Positions 60,975 to 64,000 of a DNA stretch of 64,000 bases are shown one piece after another. Numbering within the stretch: position 1 is the first letter of the stretch; the number at the start of each line of letters is the position of its first letter. Under the pieces are notes generated by a model. The model had not been told where the DNA came from and searched no databases. It saw only the letters and a list, made by a program, of their open reading frames with translations. The stretch lies in the NCBI GenBank assembly GCA_045658965.1, contig JAZOVZ010000041.1, positions 1-64,000 on the forward strand, given 5' to 3'. Origin of the DNA: SVQP01 sp045658965. GTDB lineage: Bacteria > Bacillota > Clostridia > Oscillospirales > CAG-272. The translations under genes were made by a program, and so were the position numbers.

Positions 60975-61394
60975 ATGGCAATTAAAATGCGCGTACTTTG
61001 CACCCCCGGCAAAAAGAAGCTGGTTTCCATCACACAGATGATCAAGCAGGAATTTGAGTTGAATATCAATGCTGCAGACGTAATCCCGCCCGCATATTCC
61101 TGCGATAAAGAGCGTTTGGTCGTTCTTTGCGTTACTTGTAAGGGTTCTTTGAAGGATGATGTCAGACTCTTTATCAGCGAGCTCAACAAAACTCGTGCCG
61201 TTAACGTTGCGTTGATGATCGACGGCACTCCCGACGGCGACGCTTACGTACGCTCTCTGCTGGCTAACGCAGGAACCAACGTTTGCGAAAAGACCTTGTA
61301 CGTAAACGGCGGCAATCTGTTCAACTCCAAGATCACAGATCAGGAAAAGACCGACATTATTGCTTGGGTCAACGAGTGTATTGCAGCTATTTAA
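60975..61394 (+). CDS. small flavodoxin-like alpha/beta protein, function unknown
   Basis: A 139-residue cytosolic protein with an alternating beta/alpha pattern (MRVLC, LVVLCVTC, AVNVALMID, CEKTLYVNGG) reminiscent of flavodoxins. The usual phosphate-binding loop (T/S-x-T-G-x-T) is not present; TPGKKKLVSIT occupies its place. FMN binding is therefore doubtful. Five cysteines. Fairly biased codon use suggests good expression. RBS AAGGAGG; own promoter and terminator. Confidence 0.6.
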   Translation: MAIKMRVLCTPGKKKLVSITQMIKQEFELNINAADVIPPAYSCDKERLVVLCVTCKGSLKDDVRLFISELNKTRAVNVALMIDGTPDGDAYVRSLLANAGTNVCEKTLYVNGGNLFNSKITDQEKTDIIAWVNECIAAI

Positions 61395-61403
61395 CGAAAT
61401 TAT

Positions 61404-61429
61404 AAAAAAGAGGCGTCAGCCTCTTTTTT
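61404..61429. terminator. bidirectional terminator
   Basis: AAAAAAGAGGC (61404-61414), loop GTCA, GCCTCTTTTTT (61419-61429), between convergent genes. Confidence 0.9.
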
Positions 61430-61441
61430 ATTTGCCGGATA

Positions 61442-62155
61442 TTACGTTTGCTTCAGATAAGCAAGCAGATCGCCAAGCGTACCTTGTTTATACATGGATA
61501 TATCCTTATGGCTTGCATTTATCAGGTCTCTGGGTATCAAAAACACGTCACACCCAAGATTGGATGCAATCATATCCTCGTCTACGTTATTACCAACCAT
61601 AAGACATTTGCACGGATCATAGCCCATACGCGCAAGCAGTTCCTCATAATACGCCGGATTGGGCTTACAGTAATGGTATGATTCATACGTCGTGATTTCA
61701 GCAAAATCCCGGGGATCCAGACCCGCCCATCTGATTCGTGCATGAGTTGCCACACGCGGAAAAAACGGATTTGTCGCAACGACCATCGGAATACCCTCTG
61801 TCTTGATATACTCAATCAATGCCGGAGCTTCCGGATCGTATCCGCAGGATGCTCGCACCTTGTTATCGAATTCGGTAGCGTAAAAGCGCTCCATATCTTC
61901 GACGGAAATCCTGAGTTCGTTGGTACGGTGATACGCTTCATAATAGTCAGCAAACGCCTGCCTGTTTGTGCATGCGCCATCGTTCCCTATTACGTGTTGG
62001 AGACTTCCCTGCAGCACTTCCCCCACTTGTTTGGCAGAAGCACCCGTTGGCAAAACGTACGAAACCAACGCGCGGTAAAAGCAATCCACAAAGGTTGGCT
62101 CGTGCATTGGAAGCAGCGTCCCGTCAAGATCAAACAGTATTGCTTGATATTTCAT
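61442..62155 (-). CDS. HAD-superfamily hydrolase
   Basis: A 237-residue phosphatase-like protein. Motif I is ILFDLDGTLL with nucleophile Asp ~9 and acid/base Asp 11. Motif II is VVATN, motif III is the Lys in HYCKPNP, and motif IV is CLMVGNNVDEDM. A helical cap lies between motifs I and II. The substrate cannot be predicted. It starts 12 bases after the upstream membrane-protein gene and is likely cotranscribed with it. Confidence 0.88.
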   Translation of the reverse strand: MKYQAILFDLDGTLLPMHEPTFVDCFYRALVSYVLPTGASAKQVGEVLQGSLQHVIGNDGACTNRQAFADYYEAYHRTNELRISVEDMERFYATEFDNKVRASCGYDPEAPALIEYIKTEGIPMVVATNPFFPRVATHARIRWAGLDPRDFAEITTYESYHYCKPNPAYYEELLARMGYDPCKCLMVGNNVDEDMIASNLGCDVFLIPRDLINASHKDISMYKQGTLGDLLAYLKQT

Positions 62156-62167
62156 ATCATTTCCGTA

Positions 62168-62911
62168 TCAGTGTGCGAATCTGTAGCCGTAAAACAAATC
62201 TTCAATCATGAGTTTGCCGTTACGGTCTGTAATGATGATATAAGTTGTCGCGCTTCCGTCACTGCCGATATCGCTGCGGAACGTTCCGTTGTTTTGGCGG
62301 ATCTTGTATTGCAACACATAATGATATTCGGTATAGGTTCCCAGTTTTTTGTCCGTAACCTTTTTCTCGCCAAAATTTGTGATCTTAATTTCATAAAGCT
62401 GCGTCATAGTGAAACCGGGGTCAGGCTCAACCTCTTTGTGCTCGAAATAATAATCACTGAAAAACGCGTTATATCTGTCGGCATCACCCATAATAATGCT
62501 ATCAACAAAGTCACAAATTAACGTAACTCCGATAGCCTGCTTATCGCGATTGCTGTCGTCAAGCTCTATCATGGAGCCGAGCTGTGATTGATCTGCATAA
62601 TAGTAAATCTTGCGGTCAAGCTCCAGGTACTCTTTATCTTTCATAATGTCATACTCGTAGTCAATCGGATAAAAATAAATAGTGAAATTGTTACCTTGAT
62701 ACTCATTCCCCGCTCCGCCGTTCAAAAAATCCGCAAGCCCGGGGAAATACCCCTCTAATGTATCGGCTATTGCCGGATACAAAATGACCGAAAACGCAAA
62801 ATAAAGTACGGCAAAGGCAAGCATTACGCAAAATGTGATAATAATAATCTTTTTCAGTTTTTTGGTTTGCTCCTTGGCACTTCTCGGAATATCGTTTTGC
62901 TGTTGATTCAC
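62168..62911 (-). CDS. membrane-anchored protein of unknown function
   Basis: A 247-residue protein with a Lys-rich cytoplasmic start, one transmembrane helix (residues ~22-44, IIIITFCVMLAFAVLYFAFS) and an extracytoplasmic part rich in Tyr, Asp and Glu. I recognise no family. The start is a GTG after GGGAGAAACGTT. It shares a transcript with the HAD gene downstream. Confidence 0.7.
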   Translation of the reverse strand: MNQQQNDIPRSAKEQTKKLKKIIIITFCVMLAFAVLYFAFSVILYPAIADTLEGYFPGLADFLNGGAGNEYQGNNFTIYFYPIDYEYDIMKDKEYLELDRKIYYYADQSQLGSMIELDDSNRDKQAIGVTLICDFVDSIIMGDADRYNAFFSDYYFEHKEVEPDPGFTMTQLYEIKITNFGEKKVTDKKLGTYTEYHYVLQYKIRQNNGTFRSDIGSDGSATTYIIITDRNGKLMIEDLFYGYRFAH

Positions 62912-63037
62912 AACGTTTCTCCCATCAAATTTAAGATACGTATATTATAGCACAACAAGCTCGCGAATACAAGCCCGCTTACGCAAGAAAGGTGTGAATA
63001 TCTTGCAAATTTTTTCGGAATGTTTTACGTAAAGGTG

Positions 63038-63066
63038 TTGTATATTTTCAAAATATATGATATAAT
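63038..63066 (+). promoter_or_regulatory. promoter of the phosphoglycerate mutase gene
   Basis: TTGTAT (63038-63043), 17-base spacer, TATAAT (63061-63066). Confidence 0.65.
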
Positions 63067-63096
63067 ATTATGAATATTTATCACTCGGAGCAAAAT

Positions 63097-64000
63097 ATGA
63101 AATATCTTGTTTTAATCCCGGACGGCATGGCAGACGTCAACGTACCGCAACTGGGAGATTGCACCCCCATGCAACGAGCCAACAAGCCCTGTATGGACGC
63201 ACTCGCGAAAGAATCCACGGTTGGTATCGTATCCAACGTGCCCAAGGGAATGGTGCCTGAAAGCGATACTGCCAATATGGCGATTCTTTCCTTTGACCCT
63301 AAGATCTATTCTCGCGGAAGATCTCCGTTAGAGGCTGTCAGTATGGGAATAGATATGCTGCCTGACGAAACTGCTTTTCGCTGCAACCTCGTTACACTCT
63401 CTGAGGATGAGGAGCAATATGAAGATAAGATCATGATCGATCACAGTGCCGATGAGATCACAACTGCTGAGGCTGATGAGCTGATCAAAGCGTTGCAAGA
63501 GCATTTCGGCAATCAAGAGCGCAAATTTTATACCGGTGTCAGCTATAGACATTGCTTGATCTGGAAAAACAGACCTGACAACTATCCGTTTATGCGTCCA
63601 CACGACATCCTTGGACAGTGCATCAGAGAGCATCTTCCCGTAGCTGAAGGCGGTGAAGAATATTTCGCTTTCATGAAAGAGAGCTATGAAGTGCTCAACA
63701 ACCACCCGATCAACCAAGCCAGACGTGCCCGCGGATTGCGTCCTGCCAATTCTGCATGGCTGTGGAGCCCCGGAAAAAAGCCGGCACTTCCCTCTTTCAA
63801 AGAAAAATGGGGAATAGACGGTGCGGTCATTTCCGCGGTTGATTTGATCAAGGGCATCGGACTTTGCGCAGGCATGCGTTCTATCGACGTGCCCGGTGCT
63901 ACAGGTAACGTACACACGAATTATGATGGCAAGGCAAAGGCAGCCATTGAAGCGTTTGAATCCGGCGTGGAATTTGTTTACGTTCACGTTGAAGGTCCAG
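63097..64000 (+). CDS. apgM: cofactor-independent phosphoglycerate mutase, archaeal (ApgM) type, partial
   Basis: The frame runs off the right edge after 301 codons of an expected ~400. It starts MKYLVLIPDGMAD. The phospho-acceptor serine lies in VPESDTANMAIL, followed by YSRGRSPLEA, FRCNLVTLS and the later GLCAGMRSIDVPGATG. These match the alkaline-phosphatase-superfamily mutases of the ApgM / TIGR02535 group, interconverting 2- and 3-phosphoglycerate. The group was once proposed as homoserine kinase, so that name may appear in databases. A GGAG-containing site (TCGGAGCAAAAT) precedes the ATG. Confidence 0.88.
   Translation, partial: MKYLVLIPDGMADVNVPQLGDCTPMQRANKPCMDALAKESTVGIVSNVPKGMVPESDTANMAILSFDPKIYSRGRSPLEAVSMGIDMLPDETAFRCNLVTLSEDEEQYEDKIMIDHSADEITTAEADELIKALQEHFGNQERKFYTGVSYRHCLIWKNRPDNYPFMRPHDILGQCIREHLPVAEGGEEYFAFMKESYEVLNNHPINQARRARGLRPANSAWLWSPGKKPALPSFKEKWGIDGAVISAVDLIKGIGLCAGMRSIDVPGATGNVHTNYDGKAKAAIEAFESGVEFVYVHVEGP

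Overview
The window reads as a stretch of chromosome from a low-to-mid GC, endospore-forming member of the Firmicutes, most likely a gut-type Clostridia (Oscillospiraceae/Eubacteriales-like). Supporting evidence: the gene order ylmC - rpsB-tsf-pyrH-frr-uppS-cdsA-dxr-rseP-ispG-polC; PolC-type rather than DnaE-type polymerase; SpoIIID, a YlmC/YmxH protein and a PdaA-type deacetylase (sporulation); MecA and ClpE adaptors/unfoldases; the EcfA1-EcfA2-EcfT-TruA cluster; strong Shine-Dalgarno sites; and many textbook TTGACA-17-TATAAT promoters. I see no phage, plasmid, IS transposase or CRISPR array.

Layout. 1-786: two tandem tRNA-Leu genes (GAG, CAG) with promoter and terminator, followed by two tandem copies of a structured inverted-repeat element whose ends copy the 3' end of tRNA-Leu. 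787-9318: anion transporter (SulP without STAS), a YwaF/TMEM164-like membrane protein, an AEC transporter with a family-4 uracil-DNA glycosylase, MecA, an XPD/DinG-like helicase and a type-Ic aminotransferase. 9319-19440: an accessory surface/carbohydrate region with a small lipoprotein, a TIGR01212 radical SAM protein overlapping a GH78-like alpha-L-rhamnosidase, two paralogous secreted proteins with a nearly identical C-terminal anchor module, and a large lipoprotein. 19441-24943: ruvAB, a YfhO membrane protein and DUF951 on the minus strand, ruvC divergent. 24962-30447: methyltransferase, ECF transporter energising module, truA and a DUF5711-like protein. 30490-35963: ClpE, a large P-type-ATPase-like protein in which every catalytic motif is degenerate, and YlmC.

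36177-48813 is the conserved translation / nucleotide / isoprenoid / envelope / replication block (S2, EF-Ts, UMP kinase, ribosome recycling factor, UPP synthase, CDP-diglyceride synthase, DXP reductoisomerase, RseP protease, IspG, PolC). It is followed by a cytoplasmic GH2 beta-mannosidase, an XRE regulator, a VTC-domain/DUF4956 pair (polyphosphate-type), argG-argH, two polysaccharide deacetylases, a DUF624 protein, a TrmH-family methyltransferase, spoIIID, a flavodoxin-like protein, a HAD hydrolase, a membrane-anchored protein of unknown function, and the start of a cofactor-independent phosphoglycerate mutase that runs off the right edge.

The items most worth a second look are the intact but catalytically dead-looking P-type ATPase (32863-35607), the tRNA-Leu-end-mimicking tandem elements (371-726), and the paralogous surface proteins with a shared KKGCG-TM-KKKD tail (13781-17152), whose first member has the codon bias of ribosomal genes and a palindrome inside its promoter. 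All calls come from reading the sequence; no database search was run.
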